Origin: Bacteroidota bacterium
Lineage (GTDB): Bacteria; Bacteroidota; Ignavibacteria; Kapaibacteriales; UBA2268
Reading direction: 5' to 3'
Assembly: GCA_029974985.1 (NCBI GenBank)
Contig: JARKQC010000270.1
Coordinates: forward strand, 1 to 64,000
DNA: 64,000 nucleotides
In this document: piece after piece, positions 45,594 to 53,272 of the stretch
How positions within the stretch are numbered: position 1 is the stretch's first letter
How the letters are laid out: every line of letters begins with the position of its first letter
Made by a program: the position numbers and the translations under genes
Notes under the pieces: model-generated
The model's database searches: none
Told to the model about the DNA's origin: nothing
What the model saw: only the letters and a program-made list of their open reading frames with translations

Positions 45594-46535
45594 CTATTGT
45601 ATATTATGTATTTGTGTTCCAATAAATCTATCAAACATATTAATTTGATTGAATTTGTTAACATTTATTTTTACAGTATTATCTCTTGGTTTAAAATTCA
45701 TAATCAATGCTTCAATAATAGGATTTCTATTTACTTCTTTAGCACCAATATGATAAAAATGTTCTTTATTCAATTTATGGCAATCTTTCCAAATTGTATT
45801 AAGAAATTCGTTTTTACGATATTGATTATTGTCCCAAGTGGATAAAATGAACTTAGCTCCAGATTTAATAAGTGCTTCATGTAATTTTTTTTCATCATTT
45901 TTATCCCAACTATCATAATAATCAACATGTCGTCCAATATATGGCGGATCACAATATATAAAATCATCTTTTCTTGCTTCTTTAATTGTATCTTCAAAAG
46001 TCTGAATTTTAAAAATCCAATTTTTTTTTCTAAATACAGTTTCTAAAAATTTTACTTGATTAATAATTTTTGTTATATATGCTTTTGAAAAACGTTCAGG
46101 TTTATGACCAAAAGGCACATTAAAATTTAAATTTTTGTTAAAACGTATCATTCCATTAAAGCAAGAACGATTTAAAAATAAGAAATCAAGGGGATTTTTT
46201 TCATCATTAAATCTTTTTCTTACATAATTATAATGTTCCACCCCCTTTTCACTTAGAGTTTTACCTTCTTTTATTAAAAATTGTTTTATAATAAAAGAAT
46301 TTATTTTCTCTTCTTTTAATTGCTTGTAAAAATTAATTATATGGGGATTTATATCAGCAAAAATTGCATTTTGGGGTGCAAGATTAAAACCAACAACTCC
46401 AGAACCTAAAAATGGTTCAATCCATCTAGTTTCTTCAGATAAGCTAATATTTTCTTTTATCCAAAATACTAATTTAGTTTTAATTCCTTGGATTTTTATA
46501 GGTGGAATATGAATTTTATTTATTTTCATTTCCAC
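45594..46535 (-). CDS. DNA adenine methyltransferase (Dam/M.EcoRV type)
   Basis: 313 residues of the D12-class N6-adenine methyltransferase family. IEPFLGSGVVGFNL (SAM site, 39-52), DINPHIINFY, FLNRSCFNGMIRFN and the catalytic DPPY at 196-199 are all present. It is paired with an EcoRV-like endonuclease, whose start codon is upstream, and its ATG overlaps that gene's stop by 20 bp. By analogy with M.EcoRV it should methylate the first adenine of GATATC or a related site. Confidence 0.92.
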   Translation of the reverse strand: MEMKINKIHIPPIKIQGIKTKLVFWIKENISLSEETRWIEPFLGSGVVGFNLAPQNAIFADINPHIINFYKQLKEEKINSFIIKQFLIKEGKTLSEKGVEHYNYVRKRFNDEKNPLDFLFLNRSCFNGMIRFNKNLNFNVPFGHKPERFSKAYITKIINQVKFLETVFRKKNWIFKIQTFEDTIKEARKDDFIYCDPPYIGRHVDYYDSWDKNDEKKLHEALIKSGAKFILSTWDNNQYRKNEFLNTIWKDCHKLNKEHFYHIGAKEVNRNPIIEALIMNFKPRDNTVKINVNKFNQINMFDRFIGTQIHNIQ

Positions 46536-47388
46536 CTTTTAGGTTAATTTTGCTAGCACGTGGATTGTATAAAGTTTCATCTTTTCCGCGAAATTTCAAA
46601 AAATCAGGTAATGAAACTATTTTTTTCTGTTTTCCATCTTTACCAATAATGGTAATTTTTCCATAATTCATCCAATAATCATCAAACCATTTTTCCCCAA
46701 GATATTTAAATACGCCGTTTCCAGCAAGGATATCTGATATTTTTTGAATACTACCGATATTTGCCGTATTACCACTACCACTTTTATCACTTGCAATTGT
46801 CCATTTTTCACAAGCAAAAAAGGTGAAATTTTTAATAACAGAAGGAATTTTTTCAAGTTCAATTAATTTATATATTTTAGTTTCTTTCAAACGATTTAAT
46901 TCGGATCTTGAATAAATTATTCCTACGCAATAATGTGCTAAATAATCATTGTAAGGAAATTGTATGTTTTTTTTACTATTTCTATCGGTAAAATATGTTC
47001 CGTGTGAACCTAATGTAAAACCATTACAAAAATCGGGATTTTCATCAAGTAAATATGTAGTTTTCAAGTCAACTGCAAATTTAATTTTTGGATTTGATTT
47101 TGAAATAAATGAAATATCTGGATACCAATTCTGATGAGTAGCTAATATTATTTCATAATTATTTTTATGTGCAAATTCTAAAAATTTTGGAAATAAATGA
47201 ATCTCTAAAATTTTAGATAGTAACTTTGTATCAGAAGAAATAGAATAGATGTTTTGAAAAACATCTATAAAACCTTTAATAGTCCATTGATTTTCGCTAT
47301 CAGAAACATATTTTTTTAGAGTTTCTACAAATTCATCTAATTGATTTTTAAACTCTAACTTAAATTTATCTTTATCTATATTTATCAT
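46516..47388 (-). CDS. Type II restriction endonuclease, EcoRV family (predicted GATATC or related)
   Basis: 290 residues, aligning along most of its length to R.EcoRV (245 residues). Shared blocks are SDTKLLSKILEIHLFPKF, HQNWYPDISF, KFAVDLKTTY, YNDYLAHYCVGIIYSR, EKWTIASDKSGSGNTANIGS and WMNYG. Catalytic residues D91, D107 and K109 keep the EcoRV spacing (D74, D90, K92). The recognition-loop sequence GSGNT is conserved, so the same or a close target is likely. An N-terminal extension of about 17 residues and a longer C-terminus differ. It lies upstream of its methyltransferase, with no controller gene visible, and 47 bp from tRNA-Arg. Confidence 0.93.
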   Translation of the reverse strand: MINIDKDKFKLEFKNQLDEFVETLKKYVSDSENQWTIKGFIDVFQNIYSISSDTKLLSKILEIHLFPKFLEFAHKNNYEIILATHQNWYPDISFISKSNPKIKFAVDLKTTYLLDENPDFCNGFTLGSHGTYFTDRNSKKNIQFPYNDYLAHYCVGIIYSRSELNRLKETKIYKLIELEKIPSVIKNFTFFACEKWTIASDKSGSGNTANIGSIQKISDILAGNGVFKYLGEKWFDDYWMNYGKITIIGKDGKQKKIVSLPDFLKFRGKDETLYNPRASKINLKGGNENK

Positions 47389-47434
47389 ATGGTAAATGTC
47401 AAAATATTTCTTAATAGACGATATGATTTTCTTG

Positions 47435-47508
47435 CGATCTCGGCTGGATTCGAACCAGCGACACCAAGTTTAGGAAACTTGTGCTCTATCCTACTGAGCT
47501 ACGAGACC
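47435..47508 (-). tRNA. tRNA-Arg (anticodon CCU)
   Basis: 74 nt on the minus strand. Acceptor arms GGTCTCG and CGAGATC pair with one G-U, discriminator base G. D-arm GCTC/GAGC, anticodon arm CAAGT/ACTTG with loop TTCCTAA (anticodon CCU), variable loop of 5, T-arm GCTGG/CCAGC with TTCGAAT. It decodes AGG. CCA is not encoded. It lies between the EcoRV-like endonuclease and a DUF494 gene. Confidence 0.95.
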
Positions 47509-47516
47509 AGAAAATT

Positions 47517-47975
47517 CTAATTTATAGTGTCATTTCCAACAAGCATAGCTCTGCCCGGTTTATTTAATTTTTGCATAGATTCAAAATGTAAAGCCGCTAA
47601 ATAGTTCTTTAAAAATCTACTATCAATCATTTGTAATCCTGATAGTGTGATACGCTCTATCATTGTATCTACTTGATTTGTAGTGATTAAACCCAAAGAC
47701 ATATATTGCATAAGTTCGTTAAGAGCGTCGTTTGTAAATAAATCTTTTTCAATATTATGAAAAATTCTAAATCCTTTTGATGAACCTTGTTTATTAATAA
47801 AATTATCAATTAAATTAATATCTGTTTTTTCATAAATCCAGCTGAAAGCAGTAGAAATTTCACTTTTTGTATATCCAAGTTTCTCTAATTCTAAAATATT
47901 ATCATTAGAAAAATCTTTCAGATTATTTTTATTGCTGATAAGATAAAGTATTATTTCCATAATTCGTTCAATCAT
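47517..47975 (-). CDS. DUF494 (Smg-like) family protein
   Basis: 152 residues. The N-terminal helical part has LEKLGYTKSEISTAFSWIYEK and the middle has GFRIFHNIEKDLFTNDALNELMQYMSLGLITTNQVDTMIERI, which matches the conserved blocks of DUF494/Smg proteins. The molecular function is unknown; E. coli smg is linked to the dprA/topA region. Its ATG overlaps the last base of ybeY's stop, so the two form an operon. The tRNA gene starts 9 bp past its stop codon. Confidence 0.7.
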   Translation of the reverse strand: MIERIMEIILYLISNKNNLKDFSNDNILELEKLGYTKSEISTAFSWIYEKTDINLIDNFINKQGSSKGFRIFHNIEKDLFTNDALNELMQYMSLGLITTNQVDTMIERITLSGLQMIDSRFLKNYLAALHFESMQKLNKPGRAMLVGNDTIN

Positions 47976-48397
47976 TATGAATTATCCTTTAATAATTCTA
48001 AATATTTATCTTCTAATTGGGACATAATGATTTTATTATTCTTATCATTATCAGTATAACCAGCTAAATGTAAACATCCGTGAATTGCAAGTCTAAGTAA
48101 TTCATCTCGGAAACTAACTTTATATTCAGCACTTTGAGTTTTTGCAGTATCTGCACTAATATAAATTTCACCCTCGAGAGGCTCTTCTTCAATTTCGAAA
48201 GTTATAACATCGGTAGGATAATTATGGTTTAGATAAGTTTTATTCAATTTATGAATAAATTTATCTGTACAAATAACAACCCCGATACTACAATCTTTTT
48301 TTATTTCATTTTCAGCAGTAATTTCTATTGCGCGAGTTATTAATTTACTCGGCAAGTATTTATATCCGCTTTCATTATCATAATTAACAGTAATCAT
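47975..48397 (-). CDS. ybeY: rRNA maturation endoribonuclease YbeY
   Basis: 140 residues. LNKTYLNHNYPTDVITFE and EGEIYIS, then the metal site HGCLHLAGYTDNDK, identify YbeY, a zinc-dependent RNase involved in 16S rRNA 3' maturation. The canonical motif has a third His after the G-Y-D; here Asp or Asn stand nearby instead, which is common in Bacteroidota. First in an operon with the DUF494 gene. Confidence 0.9.
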   Translation of the reverse strand: MITVNYDNESGYKYLPSKLITRAIEITAENEIKKDCSIGVVICTDKFIHKLNKTYLNHNYPTDVITFEIEEEPLEGEIYISADTAKTQSAEYKVSFRDELLRLAIHGCLHLAGYTDNDKNNKIIMSQLEDKYLELLKDNS

Positions 48398-48436
48398 AAA
48401 TTATATGACGGTAATTTTACATTAATAGTATAATAC

Positions 48437-48865
48437 TTATAAGATGGAATTTTCTGTAATAGATAGTTGCATTGCTGACAATAGCACTGCTGGATGCAAC
48501 TCCGAAAAGTCCGATTTAATCAAATCAATACGTATATTTGAGTATAGCGAACAACTACACTCACTTCCAATAATTAAACACGATAAATAAGTTTTATCAT
48601 TACGAATAAAAATCACCTCGTCTGGCTCGAAAAAGATAACTGAGCTAATTCCGTGTAATTCATAATAACCGTATCGAGTTTGAACTGATACCATCGAGCC
48701 AGTTTCTCCACCTAAATCAATATCAGAATATATACTAAATACCATTTGTTTGGCTGGCTCTTTGCTTTTTAAAGACCAAGTCCAAGTATTTTCAAATTCA
48801 GTAGCTTGCGTATTAAGAATTTGATTGATTTTTTGAATAACACTATCTTCGATTGAATAACTCAT
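48437..48865 (-). CDS. Conserved hypothetical protein
   Basis: 142 residues with no family I recognise. It has no signal peptide or membrane segment, a mixed alpha-beta look (YGYYELHGISSVIFFEPDEVIFI) and three Cys at SECSCSL and YLSCLII. It lies 40 bp upstream of ybeY on the same strand, so it may be in the same transcript. Confidence 0.6.
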   Translation of the reverse strand: MSYSIEDSVIQKINQILNTQATEFENTWTWSLKSKEPAKQMVFSIYSDIDLGGETGSMVSVQTRYGYYELHGISSVIFFEPDEVIFIRNDKTYLSCLIIGSECSCSLYSNIRIDLIKSDFSELHPAVLLSAMQLSITENSIL

Positions 48866-49046
48866 ATTTTAATAAAAATTTAAATAAAAATTACAAAATT
48901 TCTTAAATATTTGAATTACAAAATTCAAATATAATAATTATTAATTGACTAAAAAATAAATGAATAATTTTATTTTATAATCAAAAAATAATATTTAATT
49001 ATCGTTTTAAATGTGTTGTATTATGAATTCTGATTTATTACTTTTT

Positions 49047-49472
49047 CTAATTATTATTAATAATAAATTTATATGAAAAATTAATTTTATTACCAGTGAT
49101 TTTTAAAAAATATACACCATTGGATACTTTTACAAAATCATTGTTTTTCATTTCCCAAGTGAATTGATTATTAATTAAATTAATATTTGAAAAATCATAA
49201 ATTAAATTTGCTAAATTATCATAGATTTTAGCACTAACATTAGTTTCATTCAAACCAATAATTTCAAAAGTAATATTTTCAGATGATGGATTTGGATAAG
49301 AAATTATCTTCAGACTTTTGTTAATTGTATTATTACTAATTTTCGTAGTTGAATCCTTTTCGTGCCAAATTTTATTCGACCTATTAATAGTAAAACACTT
49401 TGTTTTTGAATCTTGTGAATAAGAAACAAAAAAAAATGAAAATATGAATATCAAAACTAAATAATTTTTCAT
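49047..49472 (-). CDS. Small secreted protein consisting mostly of a T9SS sorting domain
   Basis: 141 residues from ATG 49472; an in-frame start at 49502 would add ten hydrophobic residues. Signal peptide (MKNYLVLIFIFSFFFVSYSQ), a short Lys/Thr-rich stretch of about 30 residues, then a type A C-terminal sorting domain (KIISYPNPSSENITFEI ... NLIYDFSNINL ... NGVYFLKITGNKINFSYKFII). There is almost no cargo domain, so this could be a minimal T9SS substrate or the remnant of a longer gene. Confidence 0.65.
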   Translation of the reverse strand: MKNYLVLIFIFSFFFVSYSQDSKTKCFTINRSNKIWHEKDSTTKISNNTINKSLKIISYPNPSSENITFEIIGLNETNVSAKIYDNLANLIYDFSNINLINNQFTWEMKNNDFVKVSNGVYFLKITGNKINFSYKFIINNN

Positions 49473-49510
49473 AATAAAAAAATGAATTATGATAAATACC
49501 AAGTCTATAA

Positions 49511-49541
49511 TTGTTTATTATAGAATTTTATTGTATTTTTG
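49511..49541 (+). promoter_or_regulatory. Bacteroidota-type promoter upstream of lat
   Basis: TTG at 49511-49513, 20 bases, then TATTTTTG at 49534-49541, an exact match to the TTG/TAnnTTTG pattern. The predicted start near 49548 leaves a leader of about 210 nt before lat. Confidence 0.55.
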
Positions 49542-49580
49542 TAAATGAGAAAAATTACTTTAACGGCAAATGTTATGATG

Positions 49581-49620
49581 AACTATCGCGGAACCATACG
49601 CGGTGGTAGTTTTATTTCTT
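49581..49620 (+). promoter_or_regulatory. Stem-loop in the lat leader
   Basis: AACTA (49581-49585) pairs with TAGTT (49607-49611) around CGCG and CGCG inner arms, followed by TTTATTT. GAGAAA upstream and TTTCT after it could extend the stem. It is a terminator- or attenuator-like structure in the leader of the lysine transaminase gene. I cannot match it to a known riboswitch. Confidence 0.4.
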
Positions 49621-49757
49621 GTCTAAATCATAAACAATACATAGTTTCAGTAATTAATTTTACTTCTTGGATATAATAAATATATTAAAAACTATATTTA
49701 TTATAATTCTTATACCATATCTATTTTAAAAAATTAATCTTAAAAGGAGAGAAAATT

Positions 49758-51110
49758 ATGTCCAATTTTGAAAACAATAGTTACAAACCCAAATATTATG
49801 TTTCGCCTGCAGATGTAGTTTCTGAATTATCGAAATATATGCTTGCTGACGGTTATGATTTCGTACTTGATTTATTAAATAGTAAATCAAGTCATTTTTC
49901 AGAAGCTCGCACTGGCAATGATTATCTTGATTTCTTTACTTGTTTTGCTTCAATGCCAATAGGTATGAATCATCCAAAAATGAATAATAATGATTTCATA
50001 AATTATATAGGTAGAATTGCTTTAAATAAACCATCAAATTCAGATATTTATTCATCTGAAATGGCTACTTTTGTTAAAACATTTTTTGAAGTAGCAGTTC
50101 CGAAAGATTTCAAATATTCATTTTTTGTTGACGGTGGTGCATTAGCAGTTGAAAATGCTTTAAAAACTGCTTTTGATTGGAAAGTAAGAAAAAATTTCCA
50201 AAAAGGATATACTTATGAAAGAGGGCATAAAGCACTACATTTTCTTGAATCTTTTCACGGACGTAGTGGTTATACAATGTCTCTTACAAATACTGACCCA
50301 CAAAAAGTAAAATATTTTCCAAAATTTGATTGGCCCCGCGTTTTAAATCCAAAAATGAGATTTCCAATGACTGATGAGGTGATGGAAGAAGTGATTAAAA
50401 ATGAAAATTTATCAATTAATCAAATGAAACAAGCATTTATTGATAATAGAGATGATATTGCCGCTATAATATTAGAGCCAATCCAAGGAGAAGGTGGCGA
50501 TAATCATTTCCGACCAGAATTTTTAAAACAATTAAGAAATCTTGCCGACGAAAATGATGCTTTATTAATTTTTGACGAAGTTCAAACTGGGCTTGGTCTG
50601 ACTGGAACAATGTGGGCACACGAACAACTTGGTGTAACTCCCGATATTATGAGTTTTGGCAAAAAAATGCAAGTTTGCGGAATTTTATCAACTGATAGAG
50701 TAGATACTGTCGAAGCAAATGTATTCCACGAGTCAAGTAGAATTAACTCAACTTGGGGTGGAAATATTGTTGATATGGTTAGATCAACTAAATATTTAGA
50801 AATAATTGAGGAAGAAAATTTACTCGATAATGCAAAACAAATGGGTAAATATTTAATGCAAGAACTACATAAAATTTCCGAAAATAACCCTAATAAAATT
50901 GATAATATTCGAGGTAGAGGATTATTTATCGCCGTTGATATTGTTGCGCAAAATAAACGCTCAGAATTGATTAATGAATGCTGGAAAAATAAATTATTCA
51001 TACTTAGCTGCGGAACAAAATCTCTTAGATTTAGACCTGCATTAAATGTTACAAAAGAAGATATTGACGCTGGATTAGAAATTTTTGAAAATAGTTTGAA
51101 AGTTTGCTAA
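49758..51110 (+). CDS. lat: L-lysine 6-transaminase
   Basis: 450 residues of a class III PLP aminotransferase. It reads as lysine-epsilon aminotransferase from end to end: YYVSPADVVSELSKYMLADGYDFV, DYLDFFTCFASMPIGMNHP, FVDGGALAVENALKTAFDWKV, IILEPIQGEGGDNHF, FDEVQTGLGLTG and FGKKMQVCG, whose first K should bind PLP. It transfers the 6-amino group of lysine to 2-oxoglutarate, forming aminoadipate semialdehyde, either for lysine breakdown or for compatible-solute synthesis. Monocistronic, with a strong promoter match and a long leader upstream and a terminator downstream. Confidence 0.94.
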   Translation: MSNFENNSYKPKYYVSPADVVSELSKYMLADGYDFVLDLLNSKSSHFSEARTGNDYLDFFTCFASMPIGMNHPKMNNNDFINYIGRIALNKPSNSDIYSSEMATFVKTFFEVAVPKDFKYSFFVDGGALAVENALKTAFDWKVRKNFQKGYTYERGHKALHFLESFHGRSGYTMSLTNTDPQKVKYFPKFDWPRVLNPKMRFPMTDEVMEEVIKNENLSINQMKQAFIDNRDDIAAIILEPIQGEGGDNHFRPEFLKQLRNLADENDALLIFDEVQTGLGLTGTMWAHEQLGVTPDIMSFGKKMQVCGILSTDRVDTVEANVFHESSRINSTWGGNIVDMVRSTKYLEIIEEENLLDNAKQMGKYLMQELHKISENNPNKIDNIRGRGLFIAVDIVAQNKRSELINECWKNKLFILSCGTKSLRFRPALNVTKEDIDAGLEIFENSLKVC

Positions 51111-51138
51111 AAAAATTAAATAAAAAAAATATCATATT

Positions 51139-51172
51139 ATACCCAACTGAATAACAAAAGTTGGGTATTTTA
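51139..51172 (+). terminator. Rho-independent terminator after lat
   Basis: ATACCCAACT (51139-51148) pairs with AGTTGGGTAT (51159-51168), followed by TTTATTTTG. The 10-bp perfect stem ends lat. Confidence 0.8.
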
Positions 51173-51260
51173 TTTTGATAAAATTGAAAATATTTTTGTA
51201 TCATTTTCAATTTGTGAACGTCTTTATATTAATTTTAATTATTAATTTTAGGAAAATTGA

Positions 51261-52049
51261 TTGAAAAAGTATTTTATAATATTAGGAATAATATTTTTAT
51301 TTTTAGTAAATGTAAACGGATTAAAAGCACAGACAAAAGTTATATATCCGGGTGAAGTTATAGAATATAATGTATCTTTTCTCGGTGTAAATCTTGGTAG
51401 AATAATAATTACAACGGAGAAAATTATAGATTTTAAAGGGAAAAAAGTCTTAAAAGCAAAAGCTGAAATGAAATCAAATCCGGGTATTCCGTTTGTAAGT
51501 TTGCATGCATTTTTTGATAGTTGGATGGATACAAGATTAACTAATTCGTATGAATTTGTTGGCTCTACAAAAGGTGATGAGAATATTTGGGAAAAAGAAA
51601 CATTCTATATGGAATATGATAAAAATTTAATAACTTACGAAAAAAGTGTCGAAAATAAAGTTGTTGAAACAAAAAAAATGCCTTTCGATAAAAAAGTTCT
51701 CGATGGCTGCGCACTATTTTTCTTTGCTCGACAATTTACAGATATTAAAAAAACTTTAAAAGTTCCTACTGTTATTGCGTCTGGGATTTCTTATACAAAT
51801 TTAAACTTTCACGGTACAAAAAGCGAAACTAAAATTTCGGCAGTAAACTATCCTATAAAAACTGTATATTTTGATGGTAAAGCTGAATGGGAGGCCGTTT
51901 ACGGATTAAAGGGCTATTTCAAAGGCTGGTTTTCTGACGACGAAGCAAGAGTTCCTATAAAAGCACAAATGAACGTTTATGTCGGAAACGTTAATATAGA
52001 ATTAGTAAAATGGTCTCGTGGAGATTGGCAACCACCAAAAGCAAATTGA
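51261..52049 (+). CDS. DUF3108 family secreted protein
   Basis: 262 residues beginning at TTG 51261 with AGGA about 8 bases upstream; no ATG is available before the mature domain. Signal peptide (YFIILGIIFLFLVNVNGLKA) then YPGEVIEYNVSFLGVNLGRI, the start of DUF3108. Later blocks are VKTKKMPFDKKVLDGCALFFFARQ-like and NVYVGNVNIELVKWSRG. DUF3108 proteins are periplasmic and of unknown function. FluC follows after 4 bp. Confidence 0.8.
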   Translation: MKKYFIILGIIFLFLVNVNGLKAQTKVIYPGEVIEYNVSFLGVNLGRIIITTEKIIDFKGKKVLKAKAEMKSNPGIPFVSLHAFFDSWMDTRLTNSYEFVGSTKGDENIWEKETFYMEYDKNLITYEKSVENKVVETKKMPFDKKVLDGCALFFFARQFTDIKKTLKVPTVIASGISYTNLNFHGTKSETKISAVNYPIKTVYFDGKAEWEAVYGLKGYFKGWFSDDEARVPIKAQMNVYVGNVNIELVKWSRGDWQPPKAN

Positions 52050-52053
52050 TTAA

Positions 52054-52446
52054 TTGAAAAATGAGCTAATAAATATAATTATTATCGGTATGGGAGGTTT
52101 TTTAGGTACTGCATTCCGATATATTGTTGGTAGAATATTTATATTTTATAATTTTATAAATTTTCCTTTTTCTACGCTAAGTGTCAATATTATTGGAAGT
52201 TTCATATTGGGATTTTTGATACGGATTATCTTAAATTCTAATATGATTGGTACAAAATTAGCACTTTTTCTTACCATTGGCTTTTGTGGTGGTTTTACAA
52301 CATTTTCAACTTTTAGCTATGATAATTTTTTACTTTTTAAAAATGGTTTAATCTATCAAGCAATACTTAATATTATTTTTAGTATAATTTTGGGCATTTT
52401 TGCTATAATTTTAGGGTATTATTTAGCAAGATTTGTCATAAAATAA
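52054..52446 (+). CDS. crcB: Fluoride ion channel Fluc/CrcB
   Basis: 130 residues with four membrane segments. Diagnostic sequences are GMGGFLGTAFRYIVGRIF, TLSVNIIGSFILGFL and GFCGGFTTFSTFSYD, the last lining the dual fluoride pore. It relieves fluoride toxicity. The start is TTG, 4 bp after the DUF3108 stop, so translation is coupled. I see no fluoride riboswitch in the region upstream of 51261. Confidence 0.93.
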   Translation: MKNELINIIIIGMGGFLGTAFRYIVGRIFIFYNFINFPFSTLSVNIIGSFILGFLIRIILNSNMIGTKLALFLTIGFCGGFTTFSTFSYDNFLLFKNGLIYQAILNIIFSIILGIFAIILGYYLARFVIK

Positions 52447-52574
52447 GCTATTTTTCTGCATTTTCACATCATTTGATTTACACTTTATTAATTTCCTATT
52501 TTTTTCTTATTTTTGTATAAAAGCATTATGAACTTTATCTTTTAAAAAGTTTACAAAGAAAATTTTATACAAAA

Positions 52575-53111
52575 ATGTACTTTAAATCAACAAAAAATAT
52601 AATTTCAATTTTTTTATTATTGTCAATTTTGTTTGATATTAGTGGTCATTTAATTGTATTTAGAAAATTACAAAAAGATATTCATCGAAAAATTAAACGA
52701 ATGATATTTTCGCAAATACCTCAATCCGAACTCGAAATTTTCTCTTTTAAAAAGGGTGATTCTATTGATGGAATCAAATGGATACATTCAAAAGAATTTA
52801 GCTTAAATGGTAAAATGTATGATATTGTTAAAAGAGATACTATTGATGGTATAGTTTATTTTCATTGCGTTTGGGACAAAGACGAAGAGCTTTTAATAAA
52901 AAAATATTCCAATTTAGTAGCTGGAAAAATCAATGATTTCAATTCTGATTTTACAAAAATCCCAATTTTTAATATTGAATGCTATATAAATTATTTAGTG
53001 AAAAATACTATTAATTATGAAACTTTATTTAAAAATTATTTTACTTATAAATTAAAAATTTTATTAGGGGTTAATAAAAATGATTACCCGCCTCCCAAAT
53101 TAATTTTTTAA
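52575..53111 (+). CDS. Hypothetical membrane-anchored protein
   Basis: 178 residues. One membrane segment near the N-terminus (IISIFLLLSILFDISGHLIVF) and a lysine-rich, moderately polar rest ending NDYPPPKLIF. I recognise no family. Small proteins of this kind often precede TonB receptors in Bacteroidota, and this one lies 161 bp upstream of such a receptor on the same strand. Confidence 0.65.
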   Translation: MYFKSTKNIISIFLLLSILFDISGHLIVFRKLQKDIHRKIKRMIFSQIPQSELEIFSFKKGDSIDGIKWIHSKEFSLNGKMYDIVKRDTIDGIVYFHCVWDKDEELLIKKYSNLVAGKINDFNSDFTKIPIFNIECYINYLVKNTINYETLFKNYFTYKLKILLGVNKNDYPPPKLIF

Positions 53112-53272
53112 ATATAATCTTAATATAATTGTTATTGATAAGTAATTATCATAAAAGAGTTTATTAATATTAATTTAGAAAAAATATAATTCTAAATTTT
53201 TATAATTATATTCTATTGTGATTTTTGCATCGTTATTTAGTATGTTTATTTTTAATATGGAATTAAATTAAA

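Noticed and set aside
47975..48397. YbeY lacking the third canonical His of its metal site
   Set aside because: Bacteroidota YbeY proteins commonly replace it with Asp or Asn, so this is not unusual.
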